Of a stretch of 63,144 nucleotides of DNA, positions 50,601 to 52,379 are shown piece after piece; position 1 is the stretch's first letter, and every line of letters starts with the position of its first letter. The DNA is from Phallusia fumigata (Eukaryota > Chordata > Ascidiacea > Phlebobranchia > Ascidiidae), in the NCBI GenBank assembly GCA_008931825.1, contig QXVZ01034327.1, positions 1 through 63,144 on the forward strand, written 5' to 3'. The notes beneath the pieces were generated by a model, which saw only the letters and a list, made by a program, of their open reading frames with translations, was not told where the DNA came from and did no database searches. The translations under genes and the position numbers were made by a program.

Positions 50601-51260
50601 TGAAAACCCAAGGTGGCTGCGCCACCCCGCCACTGCGTGCTCGGCGCCTATGCTTCTGCTGGCAGGTTCCCCAAATATGCAAAGTTCTACATCGTGTGTT
50701 TTTCTGGATACCTGTCCAGGCTATAGGTATAAACAAGGCAATCAGTGCACTAGAATGGCATGTTCTACAAACTGTAAATTTCATCCAATTCGAACATTCA
50801 TTAATAATTTGACCTATTTTAGGGGCTAGCCAGGGTAACTGATGGGGTTACAAGGTTAAACAAAGAAATCGATGCACCACAATGACATGTTCTACAAATT
50901 GTGTAAATTTGCCAAATCAGATATTATTTAATAATGTAACCCATTTTAGGGGGCTAAAGGGGTAAATGATGGGGTTATGGGTCAAATATAGAAATCGATG
51001 CATCACAATGGCATGTACTACAAACTCTGTAAATTTCAACAAATACGAACATTGTTTAATAATTTAACCCATTTTAGGGGACTAACAGGGCAACACCTGG
51101 GGTTAGGGGTCAATAGAAACGGATAGCACACCCCCATGACTATACCTACCAGCTGTGAAAGTTTTATCCAAATCCATCAACCATAATTACACATTTGTTA
51201 CTTTGCATAAATATGTACTGGTGTACTAACCTTGCGAAAATAATGTGTTTCCACCATTTA
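2392..51260 (-). CDS. Large multi-exon gene, mesothelin/stereocilin/otoancorin-like (overall span)
   Basis: This entry gives the span; exons follow separately. Thirty-eight exons join in a consistent reading frame of about 1,545 codons. The C-terminal half has repeated helical motifs such as LGNAMCGVSESDL, LGGASVGLTCHDV, LGPAVVGLNETSL and LGYLCAMFSIEEI, the hallmark spacing of the mesothelin/stereocilin/otoancorin superfamily. Those proteins are extracellular, superhelical and membrane- or matrix-attached. The N-terminal half has exons of 30-177 bp, all phase 1-1, several with GG..G glycine-zipper runs. Phase 1-1 exons can be duplicated without breaking the frame. The 5' end is not defined: no initiator ATG with a signal peptide fits the phase near 51.2 kb, and Cys-rich exons at 61-63 kb could precede it. 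One exon seems to be missing between 18076 and 14766. Most introns hold transposon debris. Family call is from pattern memory; a profile search would be decisive. Confidence 0.6.
2935..3075 (-). repeat. tRNA-derived SINE, minus orientation
   Basis: Minus-strand sequence near 3053-3066 reads GGCCAGGTGGTTAG, a good Pol III A box. Downstream GGGTTTCTATCC near 3025-3036 is a B box. A body with GAGCAAGAAACTTGAG follows and recurs in the next entry. It lies in the last intron of the large gene. Confidence 0.6.
3085..3255 (+). repeat. tRNA-derived SINE, plus orientation
   Basis: GGTTACCAAGAGTGG near 3115-3129 (A-box-like) and GGGTTCTAATCCCA at 3161-3174 (B box), then the same GAGCAAGAAACTTGAG body as its neighbour. 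The two copies face each other, so a transcript could fold into a hairpin. Confidence 0.6.
3491..3629 (-). CDS. Large gene exon 37 (phase 0-1)
   Basis: It includes YALMGIQSAGILITRLDIFE. Acceptor CTCTTTCAACAG, donor GCAG|GTAACA. Confidence 0.7.
3692..3789 (-). CDS. Large gene exon 36 (phase 1-0)
   Basis: It includes TELASIQPADVSMLDPDVIR. Acceptor TTTTGTCATAG, donor CTG|GTAGAA. Confidence 0.65.
4125..4305 (-). CDS. Large gene exon 35, helical repeat (phase 0-1)
   Basis: It includes LGYLCAMFSIEEIGYLNIDI. The donor A|GTGATA was chosen because it alone gives the phase needed by exon 36. Confidence 0.65.
4487..4671 (-). CDS. Large gene exon 34, helical repeat (best family match)
   Basis: It includes LSPEMLMELGPAVVGLNETS followed by a GQLNWIK block. 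The LSPE-x-L..LG..V.GL pattern is the most stereocilin/otoancorin-like segment in the window. Donor GAA|GTAAGT. Confidence 0.75.
4779..5007 (-). CDS. Large gene exon 33 (phase 0-1)
   Basis: It is the largest internal exon, 229 bp, and includes YLGLPYDNLYFFVNFDPLNE. Donor CG|GTAAGC. Confidence 0.7.
5072..5189 (-). CDS. Large gene exon 32, helical repeat (phase 2-0)
   Basis: It includes ENITPFLAYMPKSSLNNVSA with NIT and NVS glycosylation sites. Donor GCT|GTAAGG. Confidence 0.65.
5442..5544 (-). CDS. Large gene exon 31 (phase 1-2)
   Basis: It includes RFGNFHKSRWLKCETEKDIP. Donor AG|GTATGC. Only this frame is open and it fits both neighbours. Confidence 0.65.
5623..5719 (-). CDS. Large gene exon 30 (phase 0-1)
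   Basis: It follows the 5.8-kb intron loaded with repeats. The sequence is hydrophilic, including SEYSQQMSKKDDSHHYSSAN. Acceptor TTGTTTCAG, donor TTAG|GTGCTT. Confidence 0.6.
5950..6110 (+). repeat. Helentron-like repeat remnant
   Basis: A decayed 129-bp unit: GGGGTAACT, a GGTCAAA..A stretch, CACCACAATG-like and ATTTCATCxxATTCGG positions in the standard order. The rest of 5720-7721 is AT-rich intron with the two pieces listed next. Confidence 0.5.
6420..6555 (+). repeat. Dispersed repeat, second copy at 52930-53040
   Basis: TTTTAGCAAAAAAACTTTGG and the CACAACTCTGCxTCTGCC and CCAAAGGAACCAGC blocks occur in the same order at 52935-53038. Class unknown. Confidence 0.55.
7012..7120 (+). mobile_element. 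Possible hAT MITE end
   Basis: CCAGTGGTTCTCAAC resembles a terminal repeat common to many animal hAT MITEs. I could not find the matching end, so boundaries are uncertain. Confidence 0.35.
7722..8850 (+). mobile_element. Helentron-like element a (head, repeats, tail)
   Basis: The head GGTGGCTTTCAxCAT starts near 7728. A second partial head lies near 8137, array units follow, and the tail ends AACCCATAA near 8605. Further array units run to 8850. Orientation is plus, antisense to the host gene. Confidence 0.6.
8850..9560 (+). mobile_element. hAT-type MITE, GGCGCAACTAG family, diverged copy
   Basis: It follows the order of the copies at 10174-10904 and 25597-26301: AACGCxA, ACAGATAAACTTT, TGTCTCxCTTxCC, the ATCTTATTG region, and a final AAGGGAACTGxCAT and CCTACCCC block. 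It splits a Helentron-like array, which resumes at 9560. Confidence 0.55.
9560..9850 (+). repeat. Helentron-like array, right part
   Basis: Two decayed 129-bp units with TTCTACAxACTGTGT and the GGxxxAACTGATAAGGCTATTGG order continue the array cut by the MITE. From 9850 to 10165 there is AT-rich sequence with no recognised feature. Confidence 0.5.
10174..10904 (+). mobile_element. hAT-type MITE, GGCGCAACTAG family, copy with target duplication
   Basis: The ends are CACTGGCGCAACTAG and CTAGTTGCGCCCATG, inverted at GGCGCAACTAG. Flanks GTTGGAGC (10166-10173) and GTTGAAGC (10905-10912) match at 7 of 8 bases, the 8-bp target duplication of hAT elements. Length 731 bp; no transposase. Confidence 0.75.
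10913..11345 (+). mobile_element. Helentron-like element b
   Basis: Array units are followed by a tail (CCATATCTAGCATCTGTGACAG region) and a final GAAGGGGGTCCATAAA near 11320. A short partial second tail follows. Confidence 0.55.
11564..11702 (-). CDS. Large gene exon 29 (phase 2-0)
   Basis: TTTTAGTTTTAG acceptor, ATG|GTAAGT donor. It includes LLPHLTGQFIFDELIILSNQ. Confidence 0.65.
11771..11886 (-). CDS. Large gene exon 28 (phase 0-2)
   Basis: TTTGTTTCCAG acceptor. It includes ANCLAVKLYLFLRLEKNRQT. The donor CC|GTAAGC ends phase 2. Confidence 0.65.
11903..12051. repeat. Duplicated 74-bp block flanking an N (assembly join)
   Basis: Positions 11903-11976 and 11978-12051 match with about two differences around the N at 11977. 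This is again an unmerged overlap of two contigs or haplotypes, inside an intron. Confidence 0.75.
12103..12226 (-). CDS. Large gene exon 27, helical repeat
   Basis: It encodes LGGASVGLTCHDVKEILLEN, again the LG..x.L.x.D[VI] motif. TTTTTCAG acceptor, TTG|GTATAA donor. Confidence 0.7.
12230..13394. other. GC-AG intron with unclassified repeat
   Basis: The intron between exons 27 and 26. Near 12720-13260 there is GC-richer sequence with CGCCxACGTGG-like inverted pieces and GGCGCCTATG, so a decayed CATAGGCG-family hAT fragment is possible. A 136-codon minus-strand open stretch here looks like chance. Confidence 0.4.
13395..13462 (-). CDS. Large gene exon 26 (GC donor)
   Basis: It encodes GLYKVLFDISRLDVNDI. 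The donor is AG|GCAAGT, the classical form of the minor GC-AG intron class, and joins exon 27 in phase 2. Confidence 0.65.
13520..13657 (-). CDS. Large gene exon 25 (phase 0-0)
   Basis: TTCCTTGTAG acceptor, CAG|GTATGA donor. It includes PTSMLITAMPVNFYRIAEMR. Confidence 0.65.
13736..13891 (-). CDS. Large gene exon 24, helical repeat (phase 0-0)
   Basis: It encodes DVEQLGSLIVELNRTDINPI with an NRT glycosylation site. The acceptor TTTACAG was chosen because it alone keeps phase 0. Confidence 0.65.
13953..13994 (-). CDS. Large gene exon 23 (42 nt, phase 0-0)
   Basis: TTGGTTTTCAG acceptor and AAG|GTGTGT donor enclose KRHLLLKVLHAGFK. Confidence 0.6.
14057..14245 (-). CDS. Large gene exon 22, helical repeat (phase 0-0)
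   Basis: It encodes 63 codons with AISGLSLSEIDEIPAPVLKL, the LSxxEIxxIP repeat signature. Donor CAA|GTACAC is moderate but keeps the frame. Confidence 0.7.
14290..14362 (-). CDS. Large gene exon 21
   Basis: The acceptor TTTAGTCAG gives frame LLSSFIVKLWNVINKQGIAV. Donor GAG|GTAGTT, phase 0, joins exon 22. Confidence 0.6.
14713..14766 (-). CDS. Large gene exon 20 (54 nt)
   Basis: A strong GTAAGT donor and TTTTTGTAG acceptor. The frame that joins exon 21 reads QMMTNFSKLSKKRITKL. A second open frame exists but breaks the next junction. Confidence 0.55.
15065..15812 (+). mobile_element. hAT-type MITE, CATAGGCG family
   Basis: The ends are CATAGGCACCGA and TCGGCGCCTATG. Flanks GTCTATAT (15057-15064) and GTTTATAT (15813-15820) agree at 7 of 8 bases. 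Subterminal CATACCCGAAAA occurs at both ends in inverted order. Length 748 bp. A partial copy lies at 44245-44345. Confidence 0.75.
16154..16303 (-). CDS. Unrecognised 49-codon open stretch
   Basis: ATG at 16301-16303, stop at 16154-16156. The translation starts MQRGKRFFVLENVTFGADLL and has a protein-like composition with an acidic helix after it. It sits in the intron where one large-gene exon is missing, but the phase 0-0 splice reading does not fill the gap. I do not recognise it. Confidence 0.3.
   Translation of the reverse strand: MQRGKRFFVLENVTFGADLLTKKDYIEEQIIKNVIQVLKYCQHESKQPT
16757..17084 (+). pseudogene. Plus-strand coding-like fragments of unknown gene
   Basis: After a TTTATACAG site, 16757-16835 reads FLRAGDLGCVLFGIKPRNNE and more before a stop. 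After TTGTTTCAG, 16884-17084 reads QxLFEGQVASMPKPIGKGGA and on to a TAA. Composition looks coding, but the two pieces do not join cleanly. This may be a gene remnant or two exons of an antisense gene. Confidence 0.3.
17420..17870 (+). mobile_element. Helentron-like element c
   Basis: Array units with ATGGCATGxTCTACA and TTTGACCCATTxxAGGG are followed by a tail and the end AGAAAGGGGACCCAC near 17870. The head is missing. Confidence 0.6.
18076..18217 (-). CDS. Large gene exon 19, helical repeat (phase 2-0)
   Basis: TTTTTTTAG acceptor. It encodes LGNAMCGVSESDLKELVASQ, one of the clearest family motifs, then a cysteine pair and an NET site. The donor ATG|GTACAA leaves phase 0, which does not meet exon 20 directly. 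Confidence 0.7.
18428..18567 (-). CDS. Large gene exon 18 (phase 0-2)
   Basis: TTTTACTTGCAG acceptor, CA|GTAAGT donor. It includes FQQLSRGLFSQLNISSQNAN with NIS and NLT glycosylation sites. Confidence 0.7.
18600..19070 (+). mobile_element. Helentron-like array d, cut by a hAT-like piece at 18781
   Basis: Two array units run to about 18780, then CACTGGCGTAGAG begins what looks like the left end of another hAT-type MITE. I did not find its right end before 19070. Confidence 0.5.
19072..20252 (+). mobile_element. Helentron-like element e (best-preserved 129-bp array)
   Basis: The head AAGGGTGGCTTTTACCATAT is shortened by a deletion. Then units begin with TAGGGGG-type motifs at 19532, 19661, 19790, 19919 and 20048, an exact spacing of 129. 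The tail runs through CCATATCTACCAGCTGTGAA to a hairpin with AAGGGGAC and ends ACCTATAA at 20252. Plus orientation. Confidence 0.75.
20380..21270 (-). mobile_element. CATAGGCG-family hAT-like element, inverted copy
   Basis: Read on the minus strand, 21100-21195 matches the left part of the element at 49681 (GCCAAGTATTGTGAxGTCAC). The part at 20420-20450 matches its right part (AAGGTGGCxGCxACCGTGCC). Target duplications do not match, so the ends are rearranged. The middle differs from the 49681 copy. Confidence 0.6.
21272..21845 (+). mobile_element. Helentron-like element f
   Basis: Tail and array fragments, with a homopurine run (AAAAAGAAAAAAAAGAAA near 21775) before CAGAGTGAAAxCAATATGTG. 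The terminal hairpin reads CCCTTTCAGGAAGGG. Confidence 0.6.
21848..22510 (+). mobile_element. Helentron-like element g, decayed
   Basis: It starts ACTAGAGGGGGGCTTTCACC directly after element f. Head and array parts can be followed to about 22510 through AGGGCTAGCAGCATAACCAC. Confidence 0.5.
22511..23067. other. Intron; contains a GTGATGCA-type repeat end
   Basis: AGTGATGCATCGAATCGGCTAAATT near 22700 shares its pattern with repeats at 28490 and 60049. Nothing else is recognised. Confidence 0.35.
23068..23283 (-). CDS. Large gene exon 17 (phase 0-0)
   Basis: TTTATCTGCAG acceptor, GAG|GTAACT donor, 72 codons with no stop. It includes NLLISMGAYKYKLPVDYITH and two potential N-glycosylation sites, NLT and NST. 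Confidence 0.7.
23812..24618 (-). pseudogene. LINE ORF2 N-terminal part: apurinic-type endonuclease
   Basis: The frame starts MAADGFDVCFQC. LHCNIRSIHKNKHKLEELL is the conserved N-terminal block, followed by ITETRLSDKHLP (catalytic Glu), VGVVYRHPG, YYVGGDFNINL (Asp/Asn pair) and LLDHFYSN (Asp-His end). The domain looks complete. It stops near the N at 23856, and the reverse transcriptase is absent. Confidence 0.8.
24664..25290 (-). pseudogene. LINE ORF1 (coiled coil plus RRM-like nucleic-acid binding)
   Basis: The N-terminal part (25119-25290) is a heptad-like coiled coil ending LDQLEQYGRQENNRIYG, interrupted by an in-frame TAA. A frameshift then leads into the 151-codon frame 24664-25119 with DIQRSHRLGKQ and RPIIVRFTSFKKRQEFM, the RNA-binding ORF1p signature of L1/CR1-like elements. 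The stop and frameshift make it inactive. Confidence 0.7.
25597..26301 (+). mobile_element. hAT-type MITE, GGCGCAACTAG family, copy 2
   Basis: The ends are CAGTGGCGCAATTAG and CTAATTGCGCCCATG. Flanks CTGTTGCA (25589-25596) and CTGTCACA (26302-26309) match at 6 of 8. The body runs in parallel with 10174-10904 over its full length. Confidence 0.7.
26356..26615 (+). mobile_element. Short hAT-type MITE, CAGAGGTGTCCAA ends
   Basis: CAGAGGTGTCCAA at 26356 and TTGGACACCCCTG ending at 26615 are inverted copies with one mismatch. Length 260 bp. The flanking 8-mers do not match well. Confidence 0.6.
26616..27552. other. Intron, little recognised
   Basis: AT-rich sequence. A short block near 27385-27430 (CATCATTTGTTGAAATGTAG) resembles 7420-7450 (CAGCAGCGTTTGTCGAAATG) and may be a shared retroelement end. 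No gene seen. Confidence 0.35.
27553..27696 (-). CDS. Large gene exon 16 (phase 0-0)
   Basis: A TTTTTTTTCAG acceptor precedes PEIIAKMSTSSVVAVLQSPM, a typical superhelical repeat start. The donor TCG|GTGGGC joins exon 17 in frame. Confidence 0.6.
27845..28005 (-). CDS. Large gene exon 15 (donor reads AT, not GT)
   Basis: It encodes INEISTIPVSVLAAVRVGQI with the SxxEIxxIP pattern of the family. The only frame-keeping junction is CAG|ATAAGT; alternative GT sites downstream give stops in the next exon. See the AT-AG finding. Confidence 0.6.
28077..28103 (-). CDS. Large gene exon 14 (27-nt microexon, phase 1-1)
   Basis: A strong GTAAGTATC donor follows only 27 bases encoding KKTMLYCI. It keeps the frame between its neighbours. 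The acceptor TTTTACAAG is weak, so the 5' edge could shift. Confidence 0.5.
28312..28437 (-). CDS. Large gene exon 13 (phase 1-1)
   Basis: TTTGTCAACAG acceptor, TTTG|GTAAGA donor. It encodes RSLQEYLVQNQWTEIKGQPI and marks the change from glycine-zipper exons to helical-repeat exons. Confidence 0.65.
28490..29100 (+). mobile_element. Repeat with GTGATGTACCGAA end
   Basis: It starts 53 bp upstream of exon 13 with AGTGATGTACCGAAG and TTTCGGCCGAATAA, a layout seen also near 22700 and 60049. hAT origin is likely from the start motif, but no matching end was found. Confidence 0.4.
29150..29600 (-). pseudogene. Ty3/gypsy pol remnant (RNase H)
   Basis: Minus-strand translation at 29327-29578 contains HFHYFLEGCKIF and DHTPLTFAF, the HFRYFLEGR...TDHKPLTFA signature of gypsy RNase H, then a SLAFQSTLLMSNRS stretch. 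It is truncated and decayed. Confidence 0.7.
30145..30860 (+). pseudogene. Processed-pseudogene-like coding remnant, parent unknown
   Basis: An ATG at 30145 opens a lysine/serine-rich start (MVSEIKPSESRGKKLSSKKK). After a TGA the same frame continues with LGVDEENDIFIIEMRSGTGI. Other frames further on give QATDAAIKEEKYL and FTMPSMYKGAQYDLATIAK. It has several stops and frameshifts and no introns seen, so a retrocopy is likely. I do not recognise the parent. Confidence 0.4.
31083..32330 (+). mobile_element. Helentron-like element h (near complete)
   Basis: The head ACTAGAAGGGCGGCTTTCAC starts at 31086, and the full head order runs to 31500. Array boundaries near 31631, 31760, 31889, 32017 and 32145 are spaced 128-129 bp. 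The tail has a long purine run and ends at GTGTCCCCTTTCTG near 32330 without the final hairpin. Confidence 0.75.
32331..33040. other. Intron, nothing recognised
   Basis: AT-rich sequence with no open frame, splice pair or repeat I can name. Confidence 0.3.
33041..34170 (+). mobile_element. Helentron-like element i, several fragments
   Basis: Array units lie at 33060-33345 and 33505-33800. A separate tail at 33955-34170 ends in AGGAAGGGGACCCATAATT with a clear hairpin partner TTCCCTCC. Confidence 0.6.
34242..34418 (-). CDS. Large gene exon 12 (phase 1-1)
   Basis: This is the largest exon of the N-terminal half, 59 codons. It includes YAGPFGNEGILFIVVGLSKH. Acceptor TTATTAG, donor ACAG|GTCAAT. 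Confidence 0.6.
34636..35189 (+). mobile_element. Helentron-like element j, cut at an N
   Basis: Intact head ACTAGAAGGGTGGCTTTCAC, then two units, stopping at the N at 35189. The array probably collapsed or failed to assemble here. 35190-35558 holds intron with no recognised feature. Confidence 0.7.
35559..35675 (-). CDS. Large gene exon 11, glycine zipper (phase 1-1)
   Basis: TTTTTTTCACAG acceptor, CCTG|GTAATG donor. It encodes ERMSGYAGIIGGLILERTLD and ends SLPG. It is paired with exon 9 by motif order. Confidence 0.65.
35757..35837 (-). CDS. Large gene exon 10 (phase 1-1)
   Basis: CTCTGGCAG acceptor, CCAG|GTGTTT donor. It encodes IVIDPLREGLLTIKPVSRRI and ends in SPG. Confidence 0.6.
35904..36017 (-). 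CDS. Large gene exon 9, glycine zipper (phase 1-1)
   Basis: It encodes VKYVASMSAVIGGMFGKLAI and ends SLSG at the split codon. It is similar in layout to exon 11 (..A..MS...IGG.....), which suggests exon duplication. Confidence 0.65.
36391..36498 (-). CDS. Large gene exon 8 (phase 1-1)
   Basis: The acceptor after CTCTTTCATGTAG gives the frame RIAHLLNSMSWFMEKLTTNL. The donor G|GTATTTAC is moderate. Confidence 0.55.
37420..37880 (+). mobile_element. MITE with CCGGAACGGAACGAA inverted ends
   Basis: ATACCGGAACGGAACGAAT near 37425 and TTCGTTCCGTTCCGGTAT near 37850 are inverted. The right end reads ATGAAACACTG, typical of hAT termini. The interior repeats ACCGAAATA several times. Confidence 0.6.
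38100..39360 (+). mobile_element. Helentron-like element k with duplicated head
   Basis: Two successive heads (near 38127 and 38326, GGGTGGCTTACxxTATAT) share over 150 bp, then about five array units and a tail ending GTCCCCTTCAG near 39355. Confidence 0.65.
39386..39490 (-). CDS. Large gene exon 7 (phase 1-1)
   Basis: TTTGTTTAG acceptor and a near-consensus GTAAGTAAA donor. It encodes the basic helix ERTAEIFFKKLQAWKMKGVL. Confidence 0.65.
39818..40050 (+). mobile_element. Helentron-like element l, array missing at an N
   Basis: The head runs to CTATGACCCAAC, then N at 39975, then directly the tail AAAAAGAAAAAAAAGAG and CCCTTCAGGAAGG. The array has dropped out at the assembly join. Confidence 0.7.
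40096..41590 (+). mobile_element. Helentron-like element m, interrupted by a hAT MITE
   Basis: The array runs from 40250 to 40570 and resumes at 41386 after the insertion. 41590-42320 holds nothing I recognise. Confidence 0.65.
40579..41385 (+). mobile_element. hAT MITE, AGGGATGTTCAAAGTAGAAT family, copy 1
   Basis: The ends are TGGGGATGTTCAAAGTAGAA and TTCTACTTTGAACATCCCTA. Exact 8-bp target duplications GCTACAAG sit at 40571-40578 and 41386-41393. Length 807 bp, no transposase. It is inserted inside a Helentron-like array, which dates it as younger. Confidence 0.85.
42320..43560. repeat. GGGTGGCAGCCATTATAAA repeat family, host of MITE copy 2
   Basis: GGGTGGCAGCCATTATAAA occurs at 42334 and 43422, and as GAATTTTTATAATGGCTGCC inverted near 46806. 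The segments around MITE copy 2 appear to be one CATAGGCG/GTCGA-type element split by the insertion. 43560-44240 is otherwise unremarkable. Confidence 0.5.
42684..43292 (-). mobile_element. hAT MITE, AGGGATGTTCAAAGTAGAAT family, copy 2 (inverted)
   Basis: The ends are TAGGGATATTCAAAGTAGAA and TTCTACTCTGAACATCCCTA. Exact 8-bp target duplications GCCACCAC sit at 42676-42683 and 43293-43300. Length 609 bp. Its left end matches copy 1's right end, so it is inverted relative to copy 1. Confidence 0.85.
44245..44350 (+). repeat. Partial copy of the 15065 MITE
   Basis: ATAGATGCCGAACACGGGTATGC and the following 90 bases align with 15064-15180. The copy ends there. Confidence 0.6.
44659..44727 (-). 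CDS. Large gene exon 6, glycine zipper (phase 1-1)
   Basis: It encodes AKPLLSGLGSVAGCIGSIT, again with regularly spaced glycines. Donor ACAG|GTAAAC. Confidence 0.6.
44998..45078 (-). CDS. Large gene exon 5, glycine zipper (phase 1-1)
   Basis: It encodes TFVGVLGGIVGSMIGDMVGK, a G-x3-G glycine zipper that could pack in a membrane or an amyloid-like helix bundle. Donor CCAG|GTATAT. Confidence 0.6.
45159..45266 (-). CDS. Large gene exon 4 (phase 1-1)
   Basis: TTTTTTCAG acceptor, ATTG|GTAAAT donor. It encodes FYDSTAISDLEFIISYLSPF followed by a cysteine-containing tail. Confidence 0.6.
45567..45638 (-). CDS. Large gene exon 3 (phase 1-1)
   Basis: TTGTTTTAG acceptor, GGAG|GTAAAC donor. It encodes SRYPALFKSFEEAMKLMPSA, an amphipathic helix related in pattern to exon 2. 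Confidence 0.6.
45899..47075. mobile_element. CATAGGCGTCGA hAT-type element, internally duplicated
   Basis: The ends are CATAGGCGTCGA and TCGACGCCTATG, perfect inverted repeats. Exact 8-bp target duplications ACCACAAC sit at 45891-45898 and 47076-47083. A second left end near 46566 and an N at 46992 show internal duplication, part biological and part assembly. It is inserted in a Helentron-like head. Confidence 0.75.
46805..47451. repeat. Two alleles placed in series around an N
   Basis: 46805-46884 equals 46993-47072, and 46886-46991 equals 47346-47451. The left version therefore lacks 47073-47345 (273 bp). This fits two haplotypes, one with a deletion starting at the hAT element end, laid end to end at the N (46992). 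Confidence 0.75.
47084..48720 (+). mobile_element. Helentron-like element n, fragments
   Basis: Head remnant AAAGCATGGGTCCATACACA, array units at 47220-47350 and 47935-48090, and more units at 48280-48680. Unrelated AT-rich sequence (47460-47930) separates them. Confidence 0.55.
49040..49108 (-). CDS. Large gene exon 2 (phase 1-1)
   Basis: CTTTAG acceptor, CCAG|GTAATG donor. It encodes PLIWNNTEKHFSAMLEGLDN and ends in a Pro-Gly split codon, as do exons 10 and 11. Confidence 0.6.
50094..50306 (+). pseudogene. Captured last exon of an activin/BMP type II receptor-like kinase
   Basis: After TTTTTAAACTCTCCAG the frame opens with GLLFFIDILEEAWDYEPESR, then ITAGCIYERLL, and runs 70 codons to TGA at 50304-50306. 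The pattern E-x-x-W-D-x-E-x-E-x-R-[LI]-[ST]-A-G-C-[VI]-x-E-R is the end of the kinase C-lobe of ACVR2/BMPR2-type receptors. In vertebrate ACVR2 an intron is expected just before the matching glycine. No other kinase exon is nearby. It has no stop within it, so it could still act as an alternative terminal exon. Confidence 0.7.
50333..50338 (+). terminator. AATAAA poly(A) signal of the captured exon
   Basis: It lies 27 bases past the captured exon's stop codon, so the 3' splice site, coding end and poly(A) signal travelled together. Confidence 0.55.
51231..51260 (-). CDS. Large gene exon 1 as numbered here (30-nt microexon, phase 1-1)
   Basis: TTTTTTACAG acceptor and AG|GTTAGT donor enclose ten codons, NGGNTLFSQ plus split codons. 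Support is only the sites and the frame, so this is among the weaker exons. Confidence 0.4.
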
Positions 51261-52143
51261 CTGTAAAAAACAAAGTTGACATTTATTAGCTACATGATAT
51301 TGGGATTGACAAATGAGATTATTCCTGTTTATATGCACATATTTACTTAAATTGCATAAATTTAACCTGTTTTTCCAAAGTAAGAAAAGTAAACAAGTCA
51401 AATCAAGTAAATCTTTCAAAAATTAAAAATTACAAATACTGGGAAAATTTTTACATATATCAGCTATATTTTAATTAGATGCATTTGCATGCAATTAGTT
51501 GCCTGTGTAAAATTTTTGGGTTGGAGAATAAACAGTATGTAAAGGTAAAACAAATTATACAGGTTGATGAATGAAATTCTTTTCTGATGCAAAACAACTA
51601 TTTTGAGCTGCATAGTGAAACGATTGGGGAAGCCTTGAATACTCAATTACAACTTGTGTCAGTTTGCTTAATTTTCTTAACGTTGGGACAACAAATGTTG
51701 GCATTTTAAAAAAGTGATTTTATGTCTATGTAAACAGGTGTTTCAAGAGTATGCTTTTACCCAGAATGCAACTTGAAAAACAAAGTTATTTTTAGAGTAA
51801 GTCAATTCACGTTTTATTTGCATTGTCACTAAATCAAATTTGTCATTGTTTTCAGTTTCGTAAAACAGCAAAAACACCGAAAAGCCAGAAGTTTTTGAGT
51901 GAAAGGTCTTGTTATTGGAATGATGCCTGAAGTATACTGAATATGTTCTGCAGCAGTAGGATTGCAACCAACCAGCACACCTGGATTGCATTACACGGTG
52001 GTCCAACCTGTTGGTGAGTCTTACAGTTTGGAGTGTCATGTATGCTTAACCAAGTTTGGTTGAAGGTTATTTTTATGGACTTACACAAGTTAAAATTAAC
52101 ATCAAACATCACACAAAAGCAACACCTAACGCAAACTTGGGTT
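51261..52143. other. Nothing recognised
   Basis: AT-rich, upstream of the first assigned exon of the large gene. No convincing exon or repeat boundary seen. Confidence 0.3.
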
Positions 52144-52377
52144 TTACCACAAAAAAGAAATAACGTCAGAAACGTTGACAATCTTTTCCAGTTTCCTTTC
52201 GTCATGCAGAAACATGCCATTCTTCAACGACAGTTTTAAACCTCCACGTATACTCAACACTTTGTCGTCTGGGGTCGCTTTGACGTACAGGATTGCCAAT
52301 TTTGCGGATTGCCGCCAAATTTCACACGTTTGGCGCTTTTTCGAAGTGGTGGCACCATAGAGCATACTATGGCACAA
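52144..52377 (-). CDS. Unrecognised coding-like stretch
   Basis: An open frame of 77 codons has a protein-like run, AILYVKATPDDKVLSIRGGL, then KLSLKNGMFLHDERKLEKIV. It has no clear splice acceptor. It could be a piece of a transposon or an upstream exon. Function unknown. Confidence 0.3.
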   Translation of the reverse strand: MCHSMLYGATTSKKRQTCEIWRQSAKLAILYVKATPDDKVLSIRGGLKLSLKNGMFLHDERKLEKIVNVSDVISFLW

Positions 52378-52379
52378 TA

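Larger units (their letters stand above)
49681..50652 (+). mobile_element. Pack-type hAT element, CATAGGCG family
   Basis: The ends are CATAGGCGAG and GCTCGGCGCCTATG. Exact 8-bp target duplications CTTCTGCT sit at 49673-49680 and 50653-50660. Subterminal AATGCAAGGTGGCAG is present at both ends as a direct repeat. It has no transposase but holds a host-derived exon (next entry). It contains Ns at 49774 and 50569, so its true length is uncertain. Confidence 0.8.
49559..51190 (+). mobile_element. Helentron-like element o, interrupted by the exon-carrying hAT element
   Basis: The head runs to GACATGATTGCTTCTGCT at 49680 and resumes CTTCTGCTGGCAGG at 50653. Array units follow to 51120, then a tail to 51190. 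Confidence 0.7.
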
